From contig JBGTCY010000262.1 of assembly GCA_041748615.1 (NCBI GenBank), forward strand, positions 1 to 25,123: DNA of 25,123 bases, given 5' to 3'. This stretch comes from JBGTCY01 sp041748615 (lineage in GTDB: Bacteria; Bacteroidota; Bacteroidia; Chitinophagales; CAIOSU01). The notes under the pieces were generated by a model. That model was not told the DNA's origin. It searched no databases and was given only the letters and a program-made list of their open reading frames with translations. A program made the translations under genes and the position numbers. Below are positions 1-8,709 of this stretch, piece by piece; the first letter of the stretch is position 1, and each line of letters begins with the position of its first letter.

Positions 1-41
1 TTTATGACGCCTTTACAGCATGAACTTTGAACTTCGCTTCA

Positions 42-139
42 GGTGGTCAATTTGCACCGGACAGGGGTGGTCAATTTCGTCCGGTCAAAGGTGGTCAGTT
101 TGCTCCGGAATCAGGTGGTCAATTTGACCGGATTTTGCA
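42..139. mobile_element. Terminal repeats of an IS21-like insertion sequence (body outside window)
   Basis: Four copies of a motif close to GGTGGTCAATTTGnnCCGG start at 42, 66, 90 and 114, an exact 24-bp period, with variable 5-6 bp linkers. They are followed by ATTTTGCA, ending near 139, so the putative element end reads TG...CA as IS21-family ends do. Multiple terminal transposase-binding repeats are characteristic of IS21, and this particular motif is familiar from Bacteroidota IS21 elements. No istA or istB gene lies inside the window. The frame FMTPLQHEL-stop at 1-30 could be the last codons of an upstream transposase or helper gene, but it is too short to claim. The family assignment rests on recall and was not searched. 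Confidence 0.6.
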
Positions 140-210
140 ATATACATTTATAAAGTTTTTATAAATAATGAGATTAAAAAAACTGCGAAATTGGTTAAGA
201 TTCATTAGAC

Positions 211-1752
211 ATGAGGCAAGTAATTTTGATGTTATGTTTGATACTATTGATTGCAAGCGCGAAAACTCAGCCAACTTTCGAAAAAGCAATTATAGACCCG
301 ATTGGTAGGAATCTACCAACCGCAGTTGTTGAACATGAAGGAGGTTATTTAATTTGTGCATGGGGAAACGAACCAAATGTGGGAGGATGGAAGGCGATAA
401 GATTATACAAAACAGATTCAATCGGCAATGTGCTGTGGCAGAAGTATATTGGCAAAGAAAATTTTGGATACAGTCCAGGGGATAACGGTTCATTTAATCA
501 AATACCGGATGGAAGTTTTATCATTGGAGGACATTTCATAAATAGCAATCAAACTGCGGCTCAGGCATTGTTGATTAAGTTAAACAGCCAGGGAGATACA
601 TTATGGACAAAAAGCTATGGACGTCCTCAAACTTATGATTGGATAAGACAAGCCCGCCAAACACCGGATGGAGGATTTGTTTTATTTGGAGAAACAAATG
701 CTTTTGACGCTAAAAATGATTATTACTTAATAAAGACTGATAGCGCAGGAAATTTTCAATGGGAGAAAACTTACGGGGATTTTGGGTATTATGAATCAGG
801 AGTAAATATTGAAACTACCAAAGATGGCGGATTTATTCTCGGTGGGCAAAAGGGAGCTAACTCTGTGGATAATGCAGATGCATATTTCATAAAAACAGAT
901 AGTGCCGGAAATATTCAATGGGAAAAAGTATATGGAACACAAGGCGATGACAGAATCAGAAATATTACGACTTCTAAAGACAGGGAATTTTTTATTTGGG
1001 GGGGAGGTGATACGTTAATAAGTAATACAGAAACCCAATGGGCAGAATTCGTAGCCAAACTTGATAGTGCAGGAAATATAATGTGGCGTACCTTTCTGGA
1101 TAAACAAAAATATCATAATATCTGGCAGGTCAGAGAATTGCAGGACGGTAGTATTGTTTTCATTGGTGAAGCAGTTTACCAAGGTAATGTTGAAGATGCG
1201 GGTTGGATAGGTAAATTAGATGTAGATGGAAATGTATTGTGGGAGCGGTTTCATATTTATCCGCAGAAGCCTTTTTTTGTAAGAGATGCCATATTTGCCA
1301 GCGATTTTCAACAAACAACAGATGGAGGTTTTATTGTAGCCGGTAATATTTGGAGACAACAAGATACCACTCAACCATCCGTTTACACCCAACACATCTG
1401 GCTCGTGAAATTAGACAGCCTCGGCTGCCTCAATGGAGATTGCGGCATTACAGTGGGTGTGGAGGAACTTCCGCAGGTAACCCAAAATGAAGCGCAAATA
1501 GTCGTCTATCCCAACCCGCTTAGGTATTCGGCATTGGTATCCATCAGAGCCAACCAACACCCGAATAAAGAAGTAGTTTTTCAACTTTATGATGTAACCG
1601 GCAAAATCATCCGCAGCCAAAAGCAACTGCTGAATGGCTATGGGTATGGAGAGTTTCAGATGCAAAGGGATAACCTGCCGCAAGGGGTTTATTTTTATAC
1701 TGTAAGCGGGAGGGCGGGTGAGCTTGGAAGGGGGAAGGTGGTGGTGCAGTGA
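211..1752 (+). CDS. Secreted repeat protein with type A T9SS sorting domain
   Basis: A 513-aa exported protein of unknown specific function. Residues 1-20 form a signal peptide (MRQVILMLCLILLIASAKTQ). The body, about 25-410, consists of propeller-like repeats: each has a DGGFxxxG strand followed by a strand of the type IKTDSAGNIQWEKxYG. The clearest copies are around residues 170-190, 225-245 and 280-295. The last ~80 residues (from VVYPNPL through the LYDVTGK motif to LPQGVYFYTV) match the Por secretion (type A) C-terminal sorting domain. This domain directs outer membrane translocation by the type IX system and is normally removed. The gene is monocistronic, converging with the receptor gene. 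It starts 72 bp after the IS21-like end, so insertion may have replaced its native upstream region. The binding partner is unknown. Confidence 0.85.
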   Translation: MRQVILMLCLILLIASAKTQPTFEKAIIDPIGRNLPTAVVEHEGGYLICAWGNEPNVGGWKAIRLYKTDSIGNVLWQKYIGKENFGYSPGDNGSFNQIPDGSFIIGGHFINSNQTAAQALLIKLNSQGDTLWTKSYGRPQTYDWIRQARQTPDGGFVLFGETNAFDAKNDYYLIKTDSAGNFQWEKTYGDFGYYESGVNIETTKDGGFILGGQKGANSVDNADAYFIKTDSAGNIQWEKVYGTQGDDRIRNITTSKDREFFIWGGGDTLISNTETQWAEFVAKLDSAGNIMWRTFLDKQKYHNIWQVRELQDGSIVFIGEAVYQGNVEDAGWIGKLDVDGNVLWERFHIYPQKPFFVRDAIFASDFQQTTDGGFIVAGNIWRQQDTTQPSVYTQHIWLVKLDSLGCLNGDCGITVGVEELPQVTQNEAQIVVYPNPLRYSALVSIRANQHPNKEVVFQLYDVTGKIIRSQKQLLNGYGYGEFQMQRDNLPQGVYFYTVSGRAGELGRGKVVVQ

Positions 1753-1755
1753 AGT

Positions 1756-1775
1756 GCAAGCCCTGTCGGGTTTGC
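1756..1775 (+). terminator. Short hairpin between convergent genes
   Basis: An 8-bp stem (GCAAGCCC / GGGTTTGC, one G-T pair) with loop TGTC lies 3 bp after the stop of the preceding gene and within the 69-bp gap between two convergent genes. An A-rich rather than T-rich tract follows on the plus strand. It could stop transcription from either side or be a small dispersed palindrome. Confidence 0.35.
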
Positions 1776-1821
1776 GCTAAAGCAAAAAATCATGCTAATC
1801 GGTTTCTTCCGGAATGCTCCA

Positions 1822-4350
1822 TCACAAATCCATCATATCATCAACATCAGGACCTCCGCTTGATTTTTTATTCGGATTTTGATTGATGATATAAGTGAAG
1901 GAAAGCAAGTATTGGCGAACGCGCCATTGAAATTCATAATCGCGATAAAAATCTTCATGGTCAATTACGCCACGCCATATTCTACTGTTGAATACATCCT
2001 GCACACTCAAAGTGATAGTCGCTTTTTTCTTTAAGATATCCTTTGACAAGCTTAAATCCAAAACCGACATGAGCTTTAAATCGCTTTGAGTATCCGTGTA
2101 AGGGGAACGAAACATCCAGTTGGCTTGTGCATTAAAATCCTTGGGTAAATTCCATTGAGAATTTATCCTGAAATTGTACCTGAAAGTAGAGGCGTCAAAT
2201 GATTGCCCTAAGTGCTCGCCATCCCTGGTGAACCAAAACACATTTAAATTGAAATTGATGCGCCACCAACCGGTTATTTTCTGATTGATGTTCGCCTCAT
2301 AACCACCGGAGATTTCAGTGGATAGATTGAAAGGAACACGGATGGAATTGCCCGTGCTGTCAACAAACACGACCCTGTCTATCGCACCGGTGCTGTAGCG
2401 ATAGTAGAGCGATGAAAAAAATGAACCTGTTTTCCAATATTTTAAATAACCCAGCTCTATGGAATGAGTGAAGGTCGGGTCAAGGTCGGGGTTGCCTTGT
2501 GAAAAATTCCTGGAGTCACTATAGTTGGAAAAGGGCAACAACAACCTGAACCGTGGACGGGTGACCCTATAGCTGTAACTTAATTGTAATGAATTTTTCT
2601 CATTAAACTCATAGGACAAATGCGTGCTTGGAAACCAATTCAGGTATCTTTTTCGATTACGGCTTTGCTCGCTTTCCGAGGTAAGCGTAATATCCGTGTA
2701 TTCCGCCCTGATACCTCCCTGATAGGAAATTTTCCCGGTTTTATTTCCTGCCATCGCATAGGCTGCATAGATGTTTTCCCGGTAGGTAAAATCATCCAGA
2801 AAGTCTCCGAATATCTGCCATTCGCCATTGTTCAACTGCTCAACTTTGTAATCGTTGTTAATGTTTCGGAAAGCGTTTCTTACACCTGTTTCAAATTTTC
2901 CGTTTTTGGCAAACGGATGAATGTAATCGCTTTGCACCAACCAATTTTGACCGCCTTCCAGATTTTCCACTCTTTGCTCTATTTCAGAGCCGGTGTTTAA
3001 ATTTCTTTCAACCACATCAGACTCTTCCAAATCATTGGAAATACTCCATTGCGCGTCAACCGTGAATTTCCGTTCCTTTTTTTTAAAAGTTTTGACGTAA
3101 TTGAGATTGGCTTCATAATCCCTTTTGGTTTCTGTTTCAGTATCATCGCGGGTGATTTCCCTTGCGAGATTTCCTCCATTGGAAAAATCCAGATAGCGCA
3201 GGTTGGTAGTGTTCTCGCTGATTGCCGGTCTGATGTTGGCGGAGAGGGTAATGGTGTTTTTGTCATTCAGATAAAAATCGGAACCCAACCGAAATGTATT
3301 ACCCAATCCTCCCCTCATCCTGTCACTGATTTGTTCCGAAATTTCAGTTGTATCGGCAGTATAAACTTCCTGATAGAGATAGCCTCTGCCGGGAGTTCTC
3401 CGGTAGTTTAAACTATAGCCGCCAAATAAATTGAACTTTCCTTTTTTGTAATTCAGGTTTACGCCCAGACTGTGGTTTTGAGGATAACCAACCGTAGCGG
3501 TTATGGCTCCATTCAAACCTGTTTTCTTATTCTTCTTTAAGATGATGTTGATGATGCCCACATCGCCCTCGGCTTCATAGCGCGATGAGGGATTGGTGAC
3601 TATCTCTATCCGCTCAATCATGTCGCCCTGGAGCAGCATTAAGGCTTCAGCGCCACTCATGCCCAACATGGCGGAGGGTTTTCCATCAATCAAAATCCGC
3701 ACATTTCCGCTGCCCCGCAAGCTTACGCCTCCATCCATATCCACTTCAACGGAGGGGATATTATCCAGAATTTCCGCTGCGTTTGCCCCGGTATTCGCCA
3801 AATCTTTCTCTACATTATATATCCTTTTATCTAATTTTAACTGCATTTGCGAACGCTCGGCTATTACATCCACTTCCGCCAAACTTTCTGCATCTTCCGT
3901 CAGAATAATTTCTCCAAGCGTCACTTCTTTTTGATTGGACTGCACTTCGTAGGGACCCATTTTTTTGCTTAAAAATCCTAAAAACTTCACCTCAATAAAA
4001 AAAGGCATTGACTTTGATTCGATCGAAAACATTCCGTTTTCATTGCTTACCCCGCCTCCTATTAAGCCGGAATCCACTACACTGAAAATACTGATGGTTG
4101 CATAATCTAAAGGCGCATGATTGTTCCCGTTCAATACTTTGCCGTTAATAGAGATGATGTCGGGCGGAACCGGTTCCTGGGCAAATAGAAAGTTGGATAT
4201 TGGTATTAAAATAATTAATACAGTAAAAAGAAAGCGATATGGTGTGCCCGGAAGAATGATTTTTCGAAATTGAATAACGTAATTGATAAAAATATCGGGA
4301 AGTATAAAATATAAACCCAAAAGATAAAAATAAGGTTGTGTCTTAGACAA
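1822..4350 (-). CDS. TonB-dependent receptor-type outer membrane beta-barrel protein
   Basis: Large outer membrane protein (842 aa as drawn). After a hydrophobic export signal ending near ISNFLFAQ comes a carboxypeptidase-regulatory-like beta-sandwich at about 67-150 (NGKVLNGNNHAPLDYATI, the usual Bacteroidota N-terminal extension). A plug-like domain follows at about 165-275, with EILDNIPSVEVD, VSLRGSGNVRILIDGKPS and IERIEIVTNPSSRYEAEG. The rest is an OMP_b-brl_3-type barrel. The family includes receptors for siderophores, peptides and glycans, and the substrate cannot be read here. No SusD partner or regulator is adjacent. The frame has no ATG before or within the signal sequence. The drawn start is TTG at 4350 and a second TTG lies at 4320. 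An ATG at 4360 is in another frame and meets a stop after five codons. The product is confident, the start is not. Confidence 0.85.
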   Translation of the reverse strand: MSKTQPYFYLLGLYFILPDIFINYVIQFRKIILPGTPYRFLFTVLIILIPISNFLFAQEPVPPDIISINGKVLNGNNHAPLDYATISIFSVVDSGLIGGGVSNENGMFSIESKSMPFFIEVKFLGFLSKKMGPYEVQSNQKEVTLGEIILTEDAESLAEVDVIAERSQMQLKLDKRIYNVEKDLANTGANAAEILDNIPSVEVDMDGGVSLRGSGNVRILIDGKPSAMLGMSGAEALMLLQGDMIERIEIVTNPSSRYEAEGDVGIINIILKKNKKTGLNGAITATVGYPQNHSLGVNLNYKKGKFNLFGGYSLNYRRTPGRGYLYQEVYTADTTEISEQISDRMRGGLGNTFRLGSDFYLNDKNTITLSANIRPAISENTTNLRYLDFSNGGNLAREITRDDTETETKRDYEANLNYVKTFKKKERKFTVDAQWSISNDLEESDVVERNLNTGSEIEQRVENLEGGQNWLVQSDYIHPFAKNGKFETGVRNAFRNINNDYKVEQLNNGEWQIFGDFLDDFTYRENIYAAYAMAGNKTGKISYQGGIRAEYTDITLTSESEQSRNRKRYLNWFPSTHLSYEFNEKNSLQLSYSYRVTRPRFRLLLPFSNYSDSRNFSQGNPDLDPTFTHSIELGYLKYWKTGSFFSSLYYRYSTGAIDRVVFVDSTGNSIRVPFNLSTEISGGYEANINQKITGWWRINFNLNVFWFTRDGEHLGQSFDASTFRYNFRINSQWNLPKDFNAQANWMFRSPYTDTQSDLKLMSVLDLSLSKDILKKKATITLSVQDVFNSRIWRGVIDHEDFYRDYEFQWRVRQYLLSFTYIINQNPNKKSSGGPDVDDMMDL

Positions 4351-4360
4351 TATTAATCAT

Positions 4361-5011
4361 GGAGGTTTAATTGCTGGAGGGATAATGCTTAGGTTTTTGC
4401 AATTCATCCTGTACAAATGTATTATTAGTGTCTAACCTTTCAAATTCTGACAAATTTTGGCAGAATATTTAATCCTGTTGAAGAACCTTCTAATCTCCAA
4501 AGGCGGCTCAACCTCCGGATAACCGGAGCTAACAGGCGTTTATAAAATAAAAATAAACAATGTCAAAATGTTCAATGCCTAATAATCAATGTCAAATGTT
4601 CATTGATAATACAAACAAGGATTTTGTGATTTTAAAATGCAAAAAGGATAGTAAGTAAAATTGATGGAAGTAATATTACAGTTCGGGAGGCTATTTATTG
4701 ATGAAGTCTTTTTTACCTTGGCTTCATGATCTCGTCATCATTTAAAGCGAGAGAATATCTGCTCCGGATTGGATTTACTTGTTCATTTGACATTGTTTGT
4801 TTGATATTGTTCATTTCAATTTTTTTCCAATGACCCTGCCAACTGTTTTTTTTACAATCAGAAAATAAGTCTGTTGTAATAGGATAATACAAATAAGCTC
4901 CCCCCGTTTACGCAAGACTTCCGCGCTGACATTGAGCAGAGCCGTCTTGTGTATTTTTGTCTTCATTGCAAAATTTTACAATTCAACCCATTCCCGAAAA
5001 CTTCCACTTAC
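4361..5011. other. Gene-free stretch with repeated TGTCAAA motifs
   Basis: No credible coding frame was found. The stretch contains a small hairpin (CTCCGG-ATAA-CCGGAG, 4513-4528), related AATGTCAAAATGTTCA-type motifs near 4556 and 4588, and an inverted copy near 4781-4803. AAACAATGTCAAA at 4555-4567 is the exact reverse complement of 4786-4798. A sequence matching the Bacteroidota -7 element, TATTTTTG, lies at 4952-4959. The rest is AT-rich with nothing recognisable. Promoters for both flanking divergent genes must lie in or next to it. Confidence 0.6.
4952..4959 (+). promoter_or_regulatory. Possible -7 promoter element for comM
   Basis: TATTTTTG matches the TAnnTTTG consensus exactly. A partial -33 match (TTG at 4932-4934) lies 17 nt upstream, closer than usual. 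If used, the comM transcript would have a leader of over 200 nt containing the whole palindrome at 5012-5108. Confidence 0.3.
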
Positions 5012-5108
5012 TTAAGGGCAGTTCTAAAAATTGCTCTTTTTGATTGCTTCATCCCTTGCCTTCTCCGAAGGAGAAGGAGATTGAGGTAATTTTTAGAACT
5101 GCCCTTAA
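5012..5108. repeat. 97-bp MITE-like palindromic element
   Basis: Two perfect 21-bp inverted arms (5012-5032, beginning TTAAGGGCAGTTC, and 5088-5108) enclose 55 bp. That interior contains a further 8-bp stem, CCTTCTCC-GAA-GGAGAAGG, at 5059-5077. Perfect arms, small size and lack of coding capacity fit a non-autonomous IS derivative or another dispersed palindrome. TTAA forms the outermost bases of both arms and may include the target site. The parent element was not identified. Confidence 0.7.
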
Positions 5109-5187
5109 ATCTTTTTTCATTATTTTTATCTCCATACTTCTTTTCACGATGGACGAACTTGAAATTTCCGAAACCGTTTCCTCCGGC

Positions 5188-6726
5188 ATGTTGGTGAAAA
5201 CCTTCGGCTCTGCGGTGCATGGCGTGGATGCCACCACGATTACGATTGAGGTGAATGTGTCGCAGGGCATGAAATATTTTCTGGTGGGATTGCCGGACAA
5301 CGCGGTGAAAGAAAGTCAGCAGCGCATCGAAGCGGCTTTAAAAAACAACGGATTCCGGATGCCCCGCCAGCGGATTGTAGTGAACATGGCGCCTGCCGAC
5401 ATCCGCAAGGAAGGCTCGTCTTATGACCTCACGATTGCGCTCGGCATCCTTGCCGCCTCCGACCAGATGAAATCCGACAAGCTGGGCGATTACGTGGTGA
5501 TGGGCGAGTTGTCGCTCGATGGCGGCTTGCAGCCGATAAAAGGCGCTTTGCCGATTGCCATCCAGGCGCGTAAAGAAAAATTCGCAGGCTTAATTGTGCC
5601 GCGCAAAAACGCGCGTGAAGCCGCGATTGTCAATGATTTGAAAGTATATGGCGCGGACAACATCCGCGAAGTCATTCATTTTTTCAATGACGAGACATCA
5701 CTCGAACAAGTCATCGTGGACACGCGCGCGGAGTTCTCGGAAAACCTCAGCAAACATGATTTTGATTTTTCCGATGTCAAAGGACAAGAGAATATCAAAC
5801 GCGCGTTGGAAATCGCAGCGGCAGGCGGACACAACGTGATTTTAATCGGACCACCGGGCGCGGGCAAGACCATGCTCGCCAAACGCATCCCGACCATCCT
5901 GCCTCCGCTCACCTTGTCTGAAGCGCTCGAAACCACAAAAATCCATTCTGTTGCCGGCAAGTTACCACACAACGCTGCATTGGTTTATCAGCGTCCGTTC
6001 CGTTCACCGCATCACACAATCAGCGATGTAGCGCTCGTGGGTGGCGGCAGCAATCCGCAGCCGGGCGAAATTTCATTGGCGCATCATGGCGTGTTGTTTT
6101 TGGATGAACTGCCCGAATTCAAACGCACTGTGCTCGAAGTGATGCGGCAGCCGATGGAAGAAAGGCGGATTACCGTATCCCGCTCGCGGCTGTCGGTCGA
6201 GTATCCCGCGAGTTTCATGCTTGTGGCTTCGATGAACCCCTGCCCGTGCGGCTACTTCAACCATCCCGAAAAGGAATGTGTGTGCGCACCGGGCGTGGTG
6301 CAGAAATATCTCAACAAAATTTCCGGTCCGCTGCTCGACCGCATTGACCTGCATGTGGAGGTGACGCCCCTGCCGATTAAAGACCTCTCGATGGACAAGC
6401 AGGGCGAGAAAAGCGAATTTATCCGCGAACGGGTGATTAAAGCGCGGGAAATCCAGGAAAAAAGATACGCGGAAGCGAAGGGCGTTTATTGCAACGCGCA
6501 AATCGCGACTAAAGAACTGCGCGAATATTGCCGCATTGATGCCGCCTCGCAAACACTTCTCAATAAAGCGATGGAACGTCTCGGCTTATCCGCCCGCGCC
6601 TATGACCGCATCCTCAAAGTCGCCCGCACCATAGCCGACCTTGCCGAAAGCCCCGATATTAAAATGGAACACCTCGCTGAGGCGATTCAATTCAGAAGTC
6701 TGGATAGAGAGAGTTGGGCGGCTTAA
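5188..6726 (+). CDS. comM: ComM/YifB family Mg-chelatase-like AAA+ ATPase
   Basis: A 512-aa AAA+ ATPase. The characterised relative ComM is a helicase that promotes branch migration during natural transformation; other members are annotated as YifB or Mg-chelatase-like. The order is N-terminal Lon-type S5-like domain (about 15-180), AAA core with Walker A GPPGAGKT (221-228) and Walker B VLFLDELPEF (about 302-311), a Cys-rich NPCPCGY segment, and the C-terminal Mg_chelatase_C helical domain ending near residue 505. The open frame extends upstream through a TTG (5044) and an ATG (5150), but the earliest codons lie inside the palindromic repeat. Family members begin with MLVKTxGSAV, so ATG 5188 was chosen. 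Length matches full-size family members. The gene stands alone, with higher GC than the accessory genes to its right. Confidence 0.93.
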   Translation: MLVKTFGSAVHGVDATTITIEVNVSQGMKYFLVGLPDNAVKESQQRIEAALKNNGFRMPRQRIVVNMAPADIRKEGSSYDLTIALGILAASDQMKSDKLGDYVVMGELSLDGGLQPIKGALPIAIQARKEKFAGLIVPRKNAREAAIVNDLKVYGADNIREVIHFFNDETSLEQVIVDTRAEFSENLSKHDFDFSDVKGQENIKRALEIAAAGGHNVILIGPPGAGKTMLAKRIPTILPPLTLSEALETTKIHSVAGKLPHNAALVYQRPFRSPHHTISDVALVGGGSNPQPGEISLAHHGVLFLDELPEFKRTVLEVMRQPMEERRITVSRSRLSVEYPASFMLVASMNPCPCGYFNHPEKECVCAPGVVQKYLNKISGPLLDRIDLHVEVTPLPIKDLSMDKQGEKSEFIRERVIKAREIQEKRYAEAKGVYCNAQIATKELREYCRIDAASQTLLNKAMERLGLSARAYDRILKVARTIADLAESPDIKMEHLAEAIQFRSLDRESWAA

Positions 6727-7048
6727 AAGAAAATTCTAAAAAATGAGTCCACTGCCGAAAAGTAATTATTTGCCACAAAGGCACGAATGCACAAAGAAAT
6801 CACAAAGTTTAAGACGATAGTAATCACTTAGTGAAACTTGGTGACTTAGTGTCTTAGTGGCATTTTTGGGTTTTGTTACACTTTCATAACGAACAGAATG
6901 GGATGTTCCAGTTAAATTATAATAATTTATTAACTGCCCTGAAAATTCAGATGTCATTGATACGTTATATGGTCGCATTTCAATGAATGACTATAGAATT
7001 ACAATTGAATTACGCGCATGAATTTGCAAGGAGCAGGAAGTTCTGAAA
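6727..7048. other. Intergenic stretch between convergent comM and DUF4293 genes
   Basis: No coding frame was supported. The left part holds the CACAAAG-unit inverted repeat described separately. The remainder (6863-7048) is AT-rich with no recognisable feature. Confidence 0.6.
6771..6862. repeat. Inverted array of CACAAAG-type units
   Basis: The left arm (6771-6810) reads TGCCACAAAGGCACGAATGC and continues with further CACAAAG units. The right arm (about 6823-6862) is the imperfect reverse complement, with GTGACTTAG and GTGTCTTAGTGGCA. TTTTTGGGTTTTG follows. Such GCCAC/CACAAAG hairpins are a familiar dispersed intergenic element in Bacteroidota. Here it sits between two convergent genes and could terminate transcription from both. 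Confidence 0.6.
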
Positions 7049-7462
7049 TTATCTCAACCTGTCCATTGACTTCACCAACGCTTCATCTTTTCTTACTCCC
7101 CTGAGGGCAAGCAGTTGAAAGAAAAAAGAAAGTACGGGCAAGAAAATCCAGGGTTGAATACTTATGATACCTTCTCCTTTCAAAGCGGAATAAAAAATAG
7201 CAATCAAAATAAAAATACCGAGATGCAGCAGGAGCAGCAGCAAACCGAGTTGCAGTTGTATTTTTCTGTTTTTAAAAAGAAAAACATTCACAACACTGAC
7301 CAAAATGGTGATTGCCACAGTAGTTATTGACGGGAATTGTGCAATTCCTGTTTCTAAAAAAGAAACCTTAAATCCATTGGTTTCAAAAATCGGTAAAAAA
7401 CAAAATAACGCAAGCAAGATTGCGGATGCCAGCCACCACACCGTTTGTATTCTCTGAATCAT
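7049..7462 (-). CDS. DUF4293 family membrane protein
   Basis: A 137-aa polytopic membrane protein of unknown function. It opens with MIQRIQTVWWL, the hallmark N-terminus of DUF4293 proteins, a Bacteroidota-restricted family. Four hydrophobic segments are visible at about 9-27, 44-63, 70-93 and 101-120, and the tail is basic (GVRKDEALVKSMDRLR). Length matches the family. The gene is divergent from the thiolase gene with only 41 bp between start codons, so the -33 element of the thiolase promoter falls inside its first codons and the two promoters must overlap. No biochemical role can be inferred. Confidence 0.88.
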   Translation of the reverse strand: MIQRIQTVWWLASAILLALFCFLPIFETNGFKVSFLETGIAQFPSITTVAITILVSVVNVFLFKNRKIQLQLGLLLLLLHLGIFILIAIFYSALKGEGIISIQPWIFLPVLSFFFQLLALRGVRKDEALVKSMDRLR

Positions 7463-7476
7463 TCTAAGTAGTTTTG
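7444..7476 (+). promoter_or_regulatory. Bacteroidota-type promoter for the thiolase gene
   Basis: TTTG (7444-7447) and TAGTTTTG (7469-7476) are separated by 21 nt, matching the -33/-7 architecture of the Bacteroidota primary sigma factor. Transcription would start near 7483, leaving about 20 nt of leader before ATG 7504. The -33 box overlaps the 5' end of the divergent DUF4293 gene. Confidence 0.5.
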
Positions 7477-7503
7477 TGAAGCCGAAATTATAACTATTTA
7501 ATT

Positions 7504-8703
7504 ATGTCAGAAGCATACATCATTGACGCGGTGCGCACACCGATTGGTAAATACGCGGGTTCATTGAGCGGCATCAGACCGGATGATTTGGCGGCAATCG
7601 CCATTAAAGGATTAATGGAAAGAAATCAATGGGTGAATCTGAAAGAAATTGAAGACGTCATTTTCGGAGCAGCCAATCAGTCGGGAGAAGACAACCGCAA
7701 TGTCGCGCGGATGGCGTTGTTGCTCGCAGGCTTGCCCATTGAAGCAGGAGGTGTCACCGTCAATCGCCTGTGCGCATCCGGCTTGCAGGCGGTCATGGAT
7801 GCGAGCCGCGCGTTGATGCTCGGACAAGGTGACATCTATCTCGCTGGCGGTGTGGAAAGCATGAGCCGCGCGCCTTTTGTCATGGGAAAAGCGAATGAAG
7901 CTTTCGGCAGAAACGCGGAAATTTATGACACCACCATCGGCTGGCGTTTTCTCAATAAAAAATTAGCGGAGCTTTATCATCCTTATTCGATGGGTGAAAC
8001 TGCAGAAAATGTGGCGGAGCAATGGAAAATTTCCCGCCAGGAACAGGACGCTTTCGCCTATCAGTCTCAACTGAAATATCAGCAGGCGCATGAAGCGCAA
8101 AAATTCAGGGACGAAATCATCCCGGTATTGATTCCGCAAAAAAAAGGTGAGACTGTTGAGTTTACAAAGGACGAACACCCGCGACTATCAACGGTTGAAA
8201 AACTCAATCAGCTTGCTCCCGCATTCAGAAAAAACGGAACCGTCACCGCTGGAAATACTTCCGGCATCAATGATGGCGCTGCGGCATTATTGCTGGTGAG
8301 TGAAAACACGGTAAAGAAAAATAATTTAAAACCGCTTGCTAAAATCAGAGCAATGGCGGTAGCAGGCGTACATCCATCCACGATGGGTATCGGTCCGGTA
8401 CCGGCTACAAAAAAAGCGCTGCAACGGGCGGGTTTGAAAATAGAGGACATCGGTCTGGTGGAGTTAAATGAAGCCTTCGCGTCACAATCTCTTGCCTGTG
8501 TGCGGGAATTGAATATCAATCCCGAAATAGTAAATGTAAATGGTGGCGCTATCGCGCTCGGACATCCGCTCGGATGCTCAGGCGCGCGCATCTCCGCCAC
8601 GCTGCTCCACGAAATGAAACGCAGACCGGAAGTGAAATACGGACTTGCCACTATGTGCATCGGTGTCGGACAAGGAGCGGCTGTGATATATGAGCGGTGT
8701 TAG
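7504..8703 (+). CDS. Acetyl-CoA acyltransferase, 3-oxoadipyl-CoA thiolase-like
   Basis: A 399-aa thiolase of the degradative type, performing CoA-dependent cleavage of a 3-oxoacyl-CoA in the cytoplasm. All catalytic elements are present: nucleophile Cys90 in NRLCASGLQA, the NEAF motif at about 326, His354 in ALGHPLGCSGAR and Cys385 in CIGVGQG. The stretch DTTIGWRF...SMGETAENVAEQWKISRQEQDAFA resembles PaaJ/PcaF 3-oxoadipyl-CoA thiolases, which release succinyl-CoA and acetyl-CoA in phenylacetate or protocatechuate degradation. No other aromatic catabolism gene is nearby, so it may equally serve as a general acetyl-CoA acetyltransferase. It is monocistronic with its own promoter and full length. 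Confidence 0.85.
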   Translation: MSEAYIIDAVRTPIGKYAGSLSGIRPDDLAAIAIKGLMERNQWVNLKEIEDVIFGAANQSGEDNRNVARMALLLAGLPIEAGGVTVNRLCASGLQAVMDASRALMLGQGDIYLAGGVESMSRAPFVMGKANEAFGRNAEIYDTTIGWRFLNKKLAELYHPYSMGETAENVAEQWKISRQEQDAFAYQSQLKYQQAHEAQKFRDEIIPVLIPQKKGETVEFTKDEHPRLSTVEKLNQLAPAFRKNGTVTAGNTSGINDGAAALLLVSENTVKKNNLKPLAKIRAMAVAGVHPSTMGIGPVPATKKALQRAGLKIEDIGLVELNEAFASQSLACVRELNINPEIVNVNGGAIALGHPLGCSGARISATLLHEMKRRPEVKYGLATMCIGVGQGAAVIYERC

Positions 8704-8709
8704 AATACG

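Noticed and set aside
42..131. Regularly spaced repeats that might suggest a CRISPR array
   Set aside because: The 24-bp period leaves only 5-6 bp between repeat copies and no spacers; the pattern fits IS21 terminal repeats.
5044..5187. N-terminal extension of ComM from an upstream TTG
   Set aside because: The first codons lie in a palindromic repeat and the family consensus start MLVKTxGSAV coincides with ATG 5188.
6073..6552. 159-aa minus-strand open frame inside comM
   Set aside because: It is antisense to a clearly conserved AAA domain and has no recognisable protein features; an overlap artefact of GC-rich codons.
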